NCBI GenBank assembly: GCA_002428385.1
Contig: DIWB01000018.1
Location: forward strand, 1 to 9,875
Source of the DNA: Bacteroidales bacterium UBA6117
GTDB lineage: Bacteria; Bacteroidota; Bacteroidia; Bacteroidales; VadinHA17
Direction of reading: 5' to 3'
Length of the DNA stretch: 9,875 nt
A model generated the notes under the pieces. It was not told the origin of the DNA and ran no database searches. It worked only from the letters and a program-made list of their open reading frames with translations. Numbering within the stretch: position 1 is the first letter of the stretch; each line of letters opens with the position of its first letter. Below are positions 1 to 6,549 of the stretch, piece after piece. A program made the position numbers and the translations under genes.

Positions 1-710
1 AAAATCATGAACCAGGAGTACTGATAATATTCTCCCGACTCCTTGCTCATGGCTGATATGTGGGCTTTTACAGGGAAGGGAACAAGAAAGTCTTTTCCTG
101 CTTTCCAGTTTGCCGGTGTCATAACCTTATGCTCATCAGCGGTCTGAAGGGCAACTACTGTCCGGAAAAGTTCTTCCATGTTTCTTCCGACTTCCATCGG
201 ATAGAAGAATTCAGCCCTGATATTATTATCCGGATCAATTACAAACACTCCTCTCACATCCCTGTTGTTGTCCGATTCGCGGTGTATCATTCCGTAAAGT
301 TTGGCTATCACCAGATCGGCGTCATCAATTATTGGGAAGTTGATCTTCACTTGTGAGTTATTCTTGTATTCTATCTTCTCAAGAGCTTTCTTCCATTGCT
401 TATGTATCTCCAGGGGATCTGTTGACACAGCGCACAAAACCGTACCGATTTTATCAAATTCCTCCTGTAGCGCTGCCAGTTCGATCAGTTCCGTCGAACA
501 TACCGGTGTGAAATCGAGAGGATGACTCAGAAGTATCTTCCAGCACATGCCATAATCATAGGGGAATGTAAATTTTCCTGAAGTTGAATCACAGGTGAAT
601 GAGGGCGCTTTTTCACCTATCAGGGGAATACGGAAATTTCTGTGTTCTGTTCTCCTTCCCGGCATTCCTGCAAACCCTTGAGCGTTGAATATTTTTTTAA
701 AAGAGAACAT
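1..710 (-). CDS. 1-Cys (Prx6-type) peroxiredoxin, C-terminus cut by window edge
   Basis: Thiol peroxidase that reduces hydrogen peroxide and organic hydroperoxides. I translated the reverse complement by hand: 236 codons are open from the ATG at 710 to the window edge with no stop. The peroxidatic motif PLDFTPVCSTE spans residues 64-74, with Pro64, Thr68 and catalytic Cys71; the conserved active-site Arg is probably Arg153 in RGVFVIDP. A Prx6-like C-terminal domain follows, with the typical TPANWKAG at about 198-205. The usual family length of about 215-240 residues suggests only the tail is missing. The conserved domain begins at IGEKAPSF (residue 31), so the first 25 residues or so are an unusual basic extension; Met16 (codon ending at 663) is an alternative start. 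Other Cys are at 40, 56 and 93, and none is an obvious resolving Cys. No Shine-Dalgarno is seen. It is divergent from the TPR gene. The family call is secure; substrate preference is not. Confidence 0.93.
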   Translation of the reverse strand, partial: MFSFKKIFNAQGFAGMPGRRTEHRNFRIPLIGEKAPSFTCDSTSGKFTFPYDYGMCWKILLSHPLDFTPVCSTELIELAALQEEFDKIGTVLCAVSTDPLEIHKQWKKALEKIEYKNNSQVKINFPIIDDADLVIAKLYGMIHRESDNNRDVRGVFVIDPDNNIRAEFFYPMEVGRNMEELFRTVVALQTADEHKVMTPANWKAGKDFLVPFPVKAHISAMSKESGEYYQYSWFMI

Positions 711-948
711 GGTGGGAACGGGATTAGTGAGTTAAAGAACAACTTAAAATAGGCTGATACATGTTCAAACAACCGCCGGATAATTATGTTCAGCCGAGCG
801 GGATAATTAACTTTTTTTATCATTCAGGTTGCGCCCTGTTATCTTTATATCAGCGTTTTATGTTGAGGCTTATTACCGGCGCCTTTGACCGGTTACCGTC
901 GTGACCGGAAAAGTTGTAATTTGGAAGAATATTTGATATGTGTCAACC

Positions 949-2055
949 ATGTCACAGATGATTAAGAATTGTATTTTTTTGTTACTGGCACTGGCTGCCC
1001 CGGCGGTACATGGTCAGATACTGAAGGACACAGCTGCAATAAGTCTCCTGAAGGAGGGTGTTGATGATATTTACGGTTTCAGGTTTTCAGAAGCCAGGCA
1101 GACCGCCCGGAAGCTTTCCGAAGTCTATCCCGATCATCCGGTACTTTACCTGTACAACGGGATGATTACTTACTGGTCGAACCATCCGCTGACTCCGATG
1201 AGCCAGGCTGCCGATTTGTATGAGAAGGACATGACAACATGCATCAGCCTGTGCGAGAAGGAACAGGATCAGAATAACTATGCCGAATATCTTCTTTCCA
1301 ATCTTGGTGCAAGGGGAATGCTTTTGATGTACTATGCCGACAATAACCTTCAGTCGAAGATCAATCCTATGGTCATGAATACTTACAGGTACATCAGGGA
1401 GTCGTTCAATTACGCAACAGTTTATCCCGATTTCAATTTTTTCACCGGATTGTATAATTACTACCGCGAAGCTTATCCTGAAGCTCATCCTATATATAAG
1501 GTGCTTGCATTTCTCTTTCCAAAAGGCGACAAGGTAAAAGGCATAGCCGAAATGCAGAATGCTGCATTAAATTCCATTATGCTGAAAGCGGAGGCATATT
1601 CATTCATGTCTTATATCTTCATGAACTTTGAGAACAACTACCAGCGTGCACTTCCCTATACGAAAGGACTATACGATCTTTATCCCGCCAATTCCCTCTA
1701 TAGGACAGGCTATATAAAGAATCTGCTTCTTCTCAGAAAATATGATGAAGCGGAGGATGTAATGAAAACAACAAGAAACGGCAACGGCAACAAGTATTTC
1801 ATGGCGCAGATGTCCATTTTCAACGGGATAATTCAGGAGAAGAAATATCGCAACCATGAACTGGCTGAGAAGTACTACAATAAAGGAATAAGTGAGCTTT
1901 CGGCATTCGGATACTACGGGCATGATGCGTCATCATATGCCTATTTCGGACTCAGCCGTATCAGCGGATCCCGGGATGACAAACAGAACAGGAAGACATT
2001 CAGGAAGATGGCCAATGAGCTTTCCTATTACCGGAATATTAATTTCGATGACTGA
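949..2055 (+). CDS. secreted tetratricopeptide-repeat-like protein of unknown function
   Basis: The N-terminus (MIKN followed by a Leu/Ala-rich core ending AVHG|Q) is a Sec signal peptide, so the protein is probably periplasmic or envelope-associated. The mature part of about 345 residues is alpha-helical, with TPR-like units: FRFSEARQTARKLSEVYPDHP near the start, a central segment with FPKGDKVKGIAEMQNAAL and ALPYTKGLYDLYPANSLYR, and KYRNHELAEKYYNKGI near the end. These alternate small/large residues and end units with YP, typical of TPR helices. TPR proteins are scaffolds; no catalytic residues or partner can be read here. The start is uncertain: a GTG at 940 is in frame, and ATGs at 949 and 958 both precede the signal peptide, with no ribosome-binding site to choose between them. 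It converges on metA with a 50-bp gap and no convincing terminator. Family assignment beyond TPR-like is not possible by eye. Confidence 0.82.
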   Translation: MSQMIKNCIFLLLALAAPAVHGQILKDTAAISLLKEGVDDIYGFRFSEARQTARKLSEVYPDHPVLYLYNGMITYWSNHPLTPMSQAADLYEKDMTTCISLCEKEQDQNNYAEYLLSNLGARGMLLMYYADNNLQSKINPMVMNTYRYIRESFNYATVYPDFNFFTGLYNYYREAYPEAHPIYKVLAFLFPKGDKVKGIAEMQNAALNSIMLKAEAYSFMSYIFMNFENNYQRALPYTKGLYDLYPANSLYRTGYIKNLLLLRKYDEAEDVMKTTRNGNGNKYFMAQMSIFNGIIQEKKYRNHELAEKYYNKGISELSAFGYYGHDASSYAYFGLSRISGSRDDKQNRKTFRKMANELSYYRNINFDD

Positions 2056-2105
2056 TCCATTGGCATGGATTCATATCCCTCTGATTCAGAAAATCAAAGT
2101 ATTGC

Positions 2106-3026
2106 TTACCGTTTCCCGTTTTCGAGCACAAAAGGTGTAACCTGGTAAACACAATAGTTGAGCCAGTTTGAGAACAGAAGGCTGGCATGGCTTCTCCATT
2201 TAACAACAGGCTCGCAGCGGGGATCATCATTGAGGAAATAGTTCCTTGGTATCTTTATATCGAGTCCCTTTGCAATATCACGTTCATATTCTGCTTTAAG
2301 CGTCAGGGGGTCATATTCGGGATGACCTGTCACAAATACCCTTTTAAGGTCGCGTGAAGCCAGCAGGTATATTCCTGCTTCATCTGAATCGGCAAGTATC
2401 TCCAGGTCGCTCACTTTTTCAATATCCTCTTTTCTCACCTCAGTGTATCTTGAGTGCGGGGCGAGGAAATCGTCATCGAAGCCTCTCGTAAGGACATGTT
2501 TCCTGTTGTATATCCTGTGACTGAAGACACCGAATTTCTTTTCGTCCATCATATACTTCGGGATCCCGTAATGATGCCAGAGGCTGGCCTGGGATGCCCA
2601 GCAGATGTACAATGTCGAGGTTATATGCTGATCGGCCCAGTTCATTATCCTCACCATCTCATCCCAGTAATCAACCTCTTCGAATTCGAGGTGCTCAATT
2701 GGTGCGCCCGTAATTATCAGACCATCAAATTTGTGATGGGCAATATCGTCAAAAGTCTTGTAGAAAGAGTCGAGATGCTCTTTGGGAGTATTCTTTGAAA
2801 GGTGCATGCTGGTGTTGATCAGGGTGATCTCAACCTGAAGGGGCGTATTTGAAAGGAGCCTCAATATCTGGGTTTCGGTTGTGATCTTTACGGGCATGAG
2901 ATTGAAGAACAGAATCTGAAGAGGCCTGATGTCCTGATGAACCGCCCTGGTCTCCTTCATAACGAAAATGTTCTCGTTTTCGAGGATCCTGACTGCCGGA
3001 AGATTATCTGAAATGTTGAGTGGCAT
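2106..3026 (-). CDS. metA: homoserine O-acetyltransferase (MetA/HTS family, acetyl-CoA type)
   Basis: First committed step of methionine synthesis: acylation of the L-homoserine hydroxyl in the cytoplasm. The 306-residue length matches the family. Expected catalytic residues are all at canonical numbers: Lys47 (LMPVK), nucleophile Cys142 (LYICWASQA), His235 and Glu237 (VTGHPEYD), and Arg249 for substrate carboxylate binding. Residue 111 is Glu (TGAPIEHLEFEE). In characterised members Glu111 goes with acetyl-CoA and Gly111 with succinyl-CoA, so an automatic 'succinyltransferase' label would probably be wrong on specificity. The start at MPLNISDNLPAV matches the family N-terminus. There is no Shine-Dalgarno, but a good Bacteroidota -7 element lies about 90 bp upstream. 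No riboswitch was recognised in the roughly 80-nt leader. The gene stands alone here; no other methionine genes are in the window. Confidence 0.96.
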   Translation of the reverse strand: MPLNISDNLPAVRILENENIFVMKETRAVHQDIRPLQILFFNLMPVKITTETQILRLLSNTPLQVEITLINTSMHLSKNTPKEHLDSFYKTFDDIAHHKFDGLIITGAPIEHLEFEEVDYWDEMVRIMNWADQHITSTLYICWASQASLWHHYGIPKYMMDEKKFGVFSHRIYNRKHVLTRGFDDDFLAPHSRYTEVRKEDIEKVSDLEILADSDEAGIYLLASRDLKRVFVTGHPEYDPLTLKAEYERDIAKGLDIKIPRNYFLNDDPRCEPVVKWRSHASLLFSNWLNYCVYQVTPFVLENGKR

Positions 3027-3113
3027 AATTCAATAAGACTAAGATTTTGGGGTTGAAAGATACTCAATAAGGAGAAAAAACCTGTGAATTTATCCCGGAA
3101 TCATCGGTTTTGG

Positions 3114-3149
3114 CAAATTTACATCATTCTGTTTTAACCTTTGGTCAAA
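3114..3149 (-). promoter_or_regulatory. probable Bacteroidota-type promoter of metA
   Basis: Read on the minus strand, TAAATTTG (3121-3114) is a perfect match to the -7 consensus TAnnTTTG. A TTTG (3149-3146) lies upstream with a 24-bp spacer, slightly longer than the usual 19-21. The implied transcript would start near 3107 and carry a leader of roughly 80 nt before the metA ATG. Position and orientation fit; the spacer length lowers confidence. Confidence 0.5.
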
Positions 3150-3227
3150 AGCCCGGATTTGCCTGAAATTTCGGCTGTTTAGGCTGTATTTAATTGAAAT
3201 ACAATGATATGACTGAACGCAGACGGG

Positions 3228-3395
3228 ATGAATACCAATTCCGGCCGTTTCACTGGTAAATTCCGCCCCTGTTTTGACGAATCATCGGGTTTCATTTATG
3301 AGCAGGGAAAAGCCAGGGCTGATTCACGGAATTCAATTGACAAAGGGACCGTGAAACATGCGGAAATCTCCATTGGATGGGCCTGGGAGTATTGA
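3228..3395 (+). CDS. doubtful 55-residue hypothetical protein
   Basis: An ATG-to-TGA frame of 55 codons in the gap between metA and the outer-membrane protein gene. It starts MNTNSGRFTGKFRPCF and ends AEISIGWAWEY. Composition is polar with mixed charge. There is no signal peptide, membrane segment or motif I know, and no promoter or ribosome-binding site in front. Its stop codon lies inside the ATTG element of the promoter proposed for the next small ORF. It may be chance; it is listed because it is the longest frame in this stretch. Confidence 0.2.
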   Translation: MNTNSGRFTGKFRPCFDESSGFIYEQGKARADSRNSIDKGTVKHAEISIGWAWEY

Positions 3396-3422
3396 CAAGC
3401 TTTCTTTCAGGCAGTAACTTTA
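3391..3422 (+). promoter_or_regulatory. probable promoter of the 44-residue small ORF
   Basis: ATTG at 3391-3394 (three of four to the -33 TTTG) is followed after exactly 20 bp by TAACTTTA at 3415-3422 (seven of eight to TAnnTTTG). The expected start near 3430 gives an A-rich leader of about 35 nt before the ATG at 3465. The spacing is canonical for Bacteroidota housekeeping promoters. Confidence 0.5.
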
Positions 3423-3464
3423 CATCAAAGGAATCAGGATAAGAGTCAATTAAAAAACAGAGTC

Positions 3465-3599
3465 ATGAAAACTTTCTACAGGATATCATCACAGGAACTT
3501 GGGACGGTAATGCTCAGAAGGAGGAAAATTGCAAAAGCCTTAAGATGGTGGCTTCGCGAAAATGGTTTTGACTACAAGTATGTTTTCTTCGTAAGTTAG
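3465..3599 (+). CDS. small basic protein, 44 residues, unrecognised
   Basis: An ATG-to-TAG frame encodes 44 residues, beginning MKTFYRISSQELGTVMLRR and ending DYKYVFFVS. I do not recognise a family. It has a strongly basic centre (LRRRKIAKALRWWLR) that could form an amphipathic helix with two adjacent Trp, and an aromatic C-terminal tail (FDYKYVFFVS); there is no signal peptide. The case for a real gene is its context: a promoter-like pair with canonical spacing ends 42 bp upstream, the A-rich sequence before the ATG is typical of Bacteroidota starts, and a strong intrinsic terminator on the same strand lies 71 bp after the stop. A nucleic-acid-binding or membrane-active role would be compatible with the composition but is only a guess. 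The alternative is a small RNA transcript with a chance ORF. Confidence 0.5.
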   Translation: MKTFYRISSQELGTVMLRRRKIAKALRWWLRENGFDYKYVFFVS

Positions 3600-3600
3600 C

Positions 3601-3628
3601 TTTGGTTTAAGTTTGGTTTGTTTGGTTT
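3601..3628 (+). repeat. three TTTGGTTT motifs in the 3' untranslated stretch
   Basis: TTTGGTTT occurs at 3601-3608, 3612-3619 and 3621-3628, starting right after the TAG of the 44-residue ORF and before the terminator. The spacers are 3 and 1 nt. It is a low-complexity T/G tract within the predicted transcript; function unknown. Confidence 0.6.
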
Positions 3629-3670
3629 GTTAATCATTCTTTCCCGGGTGAATAATCCGGGGCTTTTGAA

Positions 3671-3709
3671 GGGGAGAGGATCCGGGGTAAATCCTTCCCC
3701 TTTTTTTTT
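3671..3709 (+). terminator. intrinsic (Rho-independent) terminator
   Basis: GGGGAG-A-GGAT (3671-3681) pairs with ATCCTTCCCC (3691-3700), giving a ten-pair stem with one bulged A and one G-T pair. It is followed at once by nine T. The T run is on the plus strand, so it ends the small-ORF transcript. A weaker hairpin, CCCGG/CCGGG (3643-3647 with 3657-3661) followed by TTTT, sits just before it. Confidence 0.8.
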
Positions 3710-3731
3710 ATTAAATGTTTTAATAAATTTG
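3701..3731 (+). promoter_or_regulatory. probable promoter of the outer-membrane protein gene
   Basis: TAAATTTG at 3724-3731 is a perfect -7 element and ends 27 bp before the ATG at 3759. The -33 position falls in the T run of the preceding terminator (TTTT at 3701-3704, spacer 19), so that element is only a partial match. The leader would be about 20 nt. Confidence 0.5.
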
Positions 3732-3758
3732 TCGCGGTATTAACAAAAAATATTAGCT

Positions 3759-4235
3759 ATGAAAAAGATCGTTCTCACATTTACACTTGTAATATTCCTG
3801 TCTGCCTTTGCTTCTGCCCAGGACTACAATACGGGCGTGGGCCTTAGGCTTGGTTTCTCCAATGGACTTACAGTCAAACATTTTGTCAGTCAGCGGTCTG
3901 CTTTTGAAGGTATCCTTTCTACCAGATGGAGGGGATTTGAATTAACTGGCTTATATGAAGTACATAATAATGCCTTCGACGTATCACGACTAAACTGGTA
4001 TTACGGCGGAGGAGGGCACATCGGTTTCTGGAATGGCGACAATACCTACGACAGATGGGGAGACGCCGGAACAAATTATACCGTAATCGGGATTGATGGA
4101 ATTCTGGGTATCGAATATAATTTCGAGGAAGTTCCAATCAACATTGGCCTCGACTGGAAGCCAGCATTCAACCTTACAGGTTACAGCGGATTCTGGGGCG
4201 ACGGCGGAGCTTTGTCTATAAGGTACATTTTCTAG
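3759..4235 (+). CDS. small outer-membrane beta-barrel protein
   Basis: 158 residues. A clear Sec signal peptide (KK, then a hydrophobic core, cleavage after FASA at about residue 20, before QD) is followed by alternating polar/hydrophobic strands: GVGLRLGFSNGLTVKHF, SAFEGILSTRWRGFELTGLYEVH, WYYGGGGHIGFW, TVIGIDGILGIEYNF, INIGLDWKPAFNL and a last strand GGALSIRYIF. The C-terminal Phe after aromatic alternation is the usual signal for insertion by the Bam machinery. Size and strand number suggest an eight-stranded barrel. No enzymatic motif is seen, and structural, adhesive or small-channel roles cannot be told apart. It has its own promoter just after an upstream terminator, so it is probably monocistronic. 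Its TAG overlaps the stop codon of the convergent carrier relic within TCTAGA at 4231-4236. Confidence 0.85.
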   Translation: MKKIVLTFTLVIFLSAFASAQDYNTGVGLRLGFSNGLTVKHFVSQRSAFEGILSTRWRGFELTGLYEVHNNAFDVSRLNWYYGGGGHIGFWNGDNTYDRWGDAGTNYTVIGIDGILGIEYNFEEVPINIGLDWKPAFNLTGYSGFWGDGGALSIRYIF

Positions 4236-5165
4236 AACCCGCTGAGTTTCATGGTTACTGTTGGTATAAGCAGCAGGAAACCAAGCAAAACAAGGATAAT
4301 CAGGACGGGCATAATCCATTTCAGCCATCTGACGTAGGGTACTCTTGCCATTCCGATGGTAAGCACAAAGAAATGGATCGATTTTCTAAGTGTTATGAAA
4401 CTGAAAATAAGAAATAACACTGCCAGCACCGGCAAGACCGGAGCCGATACTTTTGTCAATCCAATATTCAGGTTGGTTACAGGATATTTAACAGCAAAGA
4501 TCACAACGACAATACCCGTTGCCAGAGCTGTGATCCATGCTGATCCTGGCGTATGATAGCTGATCTCTCCGGTCTGTGTGTTGCCTTTTTGCCTCCAGAA
4601 ACCGTCAGCCTCGTACATAATGCTTTTTGCCGGATTCTTTTTAACGCGTGCTGCATACCATAACACAAACAGAATACCGGTCAATGTGATCAGCGCCCAG
4701 CACAATGTTCTGTATTCAATCCCGGTAAATAGCGGCACGCTGGCCAGCCCCTGGGCAATCCCTACAGTGAAGGGATTAAGAATAGCCCCTGCAAACCCGA
4801 TATGGGCAGCAAAATAGCACAGGGCGATGCCGACGAGTGAATCCGAGAAATGAGAAAATCCCGACATCAATGGCCTTGGTGTCGTTCATTATCCAGAAAG
4901 CGCCGCCGACCATCAGTATGAATACAATGATGTGCGACATGTTAATGAAGCCCTTGTAAAATGCAGACAAAATCTGCCAGGTCTGAGGCTGGCTGTCCAC
5001 GTAGTGAAATGAACCGTTCACAATCACGCTCCGCTCTACACCGTTAACGTCAATTGTTTCCCGTTCGTAGCGGCCGCCGGGAATCACCCATGTCAGTATA
5101 GCTGCACAGATAATAATACTGAAGACTATCACCAGGTTGTGCGGTATTGTGAACCTGAAATTCAT
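4232..5165 (-). pseudogene. YfcC-family (C4-dicarboxylate/amino-acid type) carrier, two internal deletions
   Basis: Inner-membrane carrier of the YfcC/DcuC/ArcD-like superfamily, normally about 500 residues. The first frame (5165 down to about 4845) gives an intact N-terminus: VIVFSIIICAAILTWVIPGG, then PQTWQILSAFYKGF, IIVFILMVGGAFWI and KAIDVGIFSFL (residue 107). It then goes out of frame into 22 meaningless residues. Family homology resumes in the next frame at DSLVGIALCYFAAHIGFAGA (from about 4843) and continues with LNPFTVGIAQGLASVPLFTG. From what I recall of the family, about 65 residues are missing at this junction. A second jump near 4355-4367 joins LRKSIHFFVL directly to the C-terminal TIGMARVPYVRWLKW, in frame, dropping roughly 130 residues with the second-half transport core. 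The end (LLLIPTVTMKLSGF) is normal. It cannot make a working carrier; the original substrate is unknown. An assembly error is possible but would need two separate deletions. Confidence 0.85.
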
Positions 5166-5246
5166 GTAAGATGCTTTGTCGTTTTCAAAAAAATATCGGT
5201 GTGGCCCTGTCCGGCATAAAGATTTGAATAAAATGCGGATTTTTTC

Positions 5247-5307
5247 CTTGTAAGTGATCAGAATTTTTTAATTTTAAGCAAATGATCACCTGCTGACCTG
5301 CTGACCT
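5247..5307 (+). promoter_or_regulatory. putative promoter/operator of the GH172 operon
   Basis: TAATTTTA at 5269-5276 matches seven of eight bases of the -7 consensus, with CTTG at 5247-5250 and an 18-bp spacer. A perfect seven-base inverted repeat, GTGATCA (5254-5260) and TGATCAC (5283-5289), brackets the -7 and the expected start, as an operator would. A tandem 8-mer, CCTGCTGA twice then CC (5290-5307), follows at once. The promoter match is imperfect; the inverted repeat is plain in the sequence. It could serve the convergent-facing carrier relic as well. Confidence 0.35.
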
Positions 5308-5335
5308 TTTTGTCAATCACAATAAACCTGCAAGT

Positions 5336-6523
5336 ATGAGAAAATTCGTTTTTGTTGCACTTATCCTTTCTGTGTCAGCTTTTCCGGCTTTTTCACAGAA
5401 GGGATTCAACGGACTCGACATGAACATGGGTAACCTTTACAGGCTATCCGATGCAAAGACCCGTTCGATAAGCCCTGAGAACTTTACCGGAGAAAAGGGT
5501 AAAGGTGGTATGGCCTCTGCGGCCGACAAGGATAAACCAAATGTCGCAAATGCATTCAATGCAGCCCGCGACCTGGGTCAGGGGTGGAAAGTGAATCCAT
5601 ATATCCGGATTCAGCCCGGCGAAACCTTTACCCTTGCCGATATTGATGGTCCCGGTGCGATCCAGCATATCTGGATGACTCCGGCCGGCAAATGGCGTTA
5701 TTCAATACTGCGAATTTACTGGGACAATGAAACGGAGCCCTCTGTTGAATGTCCTGTCGGCGATTTCTTCGGCATGGGATGGGGACAATATGCTCCTCTT
5801 GTATCGCAGGCCGTTTGCGTTAATCCGGGAAGCGCCTTTAACTGCTATTGGGTGATGCCCTTCAGGAAGCATTGCCGGATCACAATGGAGAATGTGGGAG
5901 ATGCTGACCTCATGACACTGTTTTACCAGATCGATTACACGCTGACCGAAGTTCCCGATGATGCTTCCTACTTCCATGCGCAGTACAGGCGGCTCAATCC
6001 CAATGTGACGTCAGACTATACCATTGTTGACGGAATAAAGGGAAGAGGCCAGTATGTAGGAGTTTATCTTGCATGGGGCGTATTCAACAACGGCTGGTGG
6101 GGTGAAGGCGAGATAAAGTTTTTTATCGACGGCGACACAAAATATCCCACCATCTGCGGAACAGGTACCGAGGATTATATCTGCGGTTCATACGATTTCG
6201 ACACCAGAGCGAAGAATCCCTATGGAGTGGAGGAGGTGAATTACACCGAATTCTGTACTCCGTACTCGGGTCTGCACCAGGTTATTAAAGGAGACGGGCA
6301 TTACAACGTGATGCAGAGGTTCGGGATGTACCGCTGGCACATAATGGATCCTGTAAGGTTTGAAAAAGATCTCCGTATTACAATTCAGGATCTTGGATGG
6401 AGGCAGGGAGGCAGGTACCTTGCCCAGAAATCGGATATAGCTTCGGTTTGTTACTGGTATCAGACCGAACCGCACGTTAAGTTCCCGGCAATACCGGGAT
6501 GGAGAGAGCTGGAAGTCTATTAG
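5336..6523 (+). CDS. secreted GH172 (DUF2961) glycoside hydrolase
   Basis: 395 residues with a Sec signal peptide (RK, hydrophobic core, cleavage near AFS|Q at residue 20). The body is DUF2961, now CAZy family GH172, whose characterised member is a bifidobacterial alpha-D-fructofuranosidase/difructose-anhydride enzyme. Hallmarks: GPGAIQHIWMTP (105-116), RIYWDNETEPSVECPVGDFFG (126-146), the FNCYWVMPF segment (168-176) and CGTGTEDYICGSYDF (274-288). Glu279 in GTGTEDY and Glu300 in GVEE are 21 residues apart, the spacing I recall for the two catalytic glutamates of the characterised enzyme, so the active site looks intact. The family is a beta-jelly-roll enzyme that usually forms trimers or higher assemblies. 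It starts a tight operon with the oxidoreductase 26 bp downstream. The real substrate is unknown; GH172 members in Bacteroidota probably act on several furanoside or related linkages. Confidence 0.92.
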   Translation: MRKFVFVALILSVSAFPAFSQKGFNGLDMNMGNLYRLSDAKTRSISPENFTGEKGKGGMASAADKDKPNVANAFNAARDLGQGWKVNPYIRIQPGETFTLADIDGPGAIQHIWMTPAGKWRYSILRIYWDNETEPSVECPVGDFFGMGWGQYAPLVSQAVCVNPGSAFNCYWVMPFRKHCRITMENVGDADLMTLFYQIDYTLTEVPDDASYFHAQYRRLNPNVTSDYTIVDGIKGRGQYVGVYLAWGVFNNGWWGEGEIKFFIDGDTKYPTICGTGTEDYICGSYDFDTRAKNPYGVEEVNYTEFCTPYSGLHQVIKGDGHYNVMQRFGMYRWHIMDPVRFEKDLRITIQDLGWRQGGRYLAQKSDIASVCYWYQTEPHVKFPAIPGWRELEVY

Positions 6524-6549
6524 AATAATCAGATATTTAAATCAAACCT

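Noticed and set aside
711..948. Promoters for the divergent peroxiredoxin and TPR genes
   Set aside because: AATATTTG at 928-935 is one base off the -7 consensus but has no -33 partner and lies too near the start; minus-strand candidates match only six of eight. The short direct repeats here (GACCGG twice; GGATAATTA twice) look like chance.
1087..1488. Long antisense frame inside the TPR gene
   Set aside because: Typical shadow of a real coding strand; no family resemblance and no start context.
2056..2105. Small TCCAT/ATGGA hairpin between the TPR gene and metA
   Set aside because: Only a five-base stem and no T run on either strand, so it does not support a terminator.
3027..3107. SAM-type riboswitch in the metA leader
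   Set aside because: The roughly 80-nt leader shows no multi-helix or pseudoknot pattern I could match to a known SAM riboswitch class.
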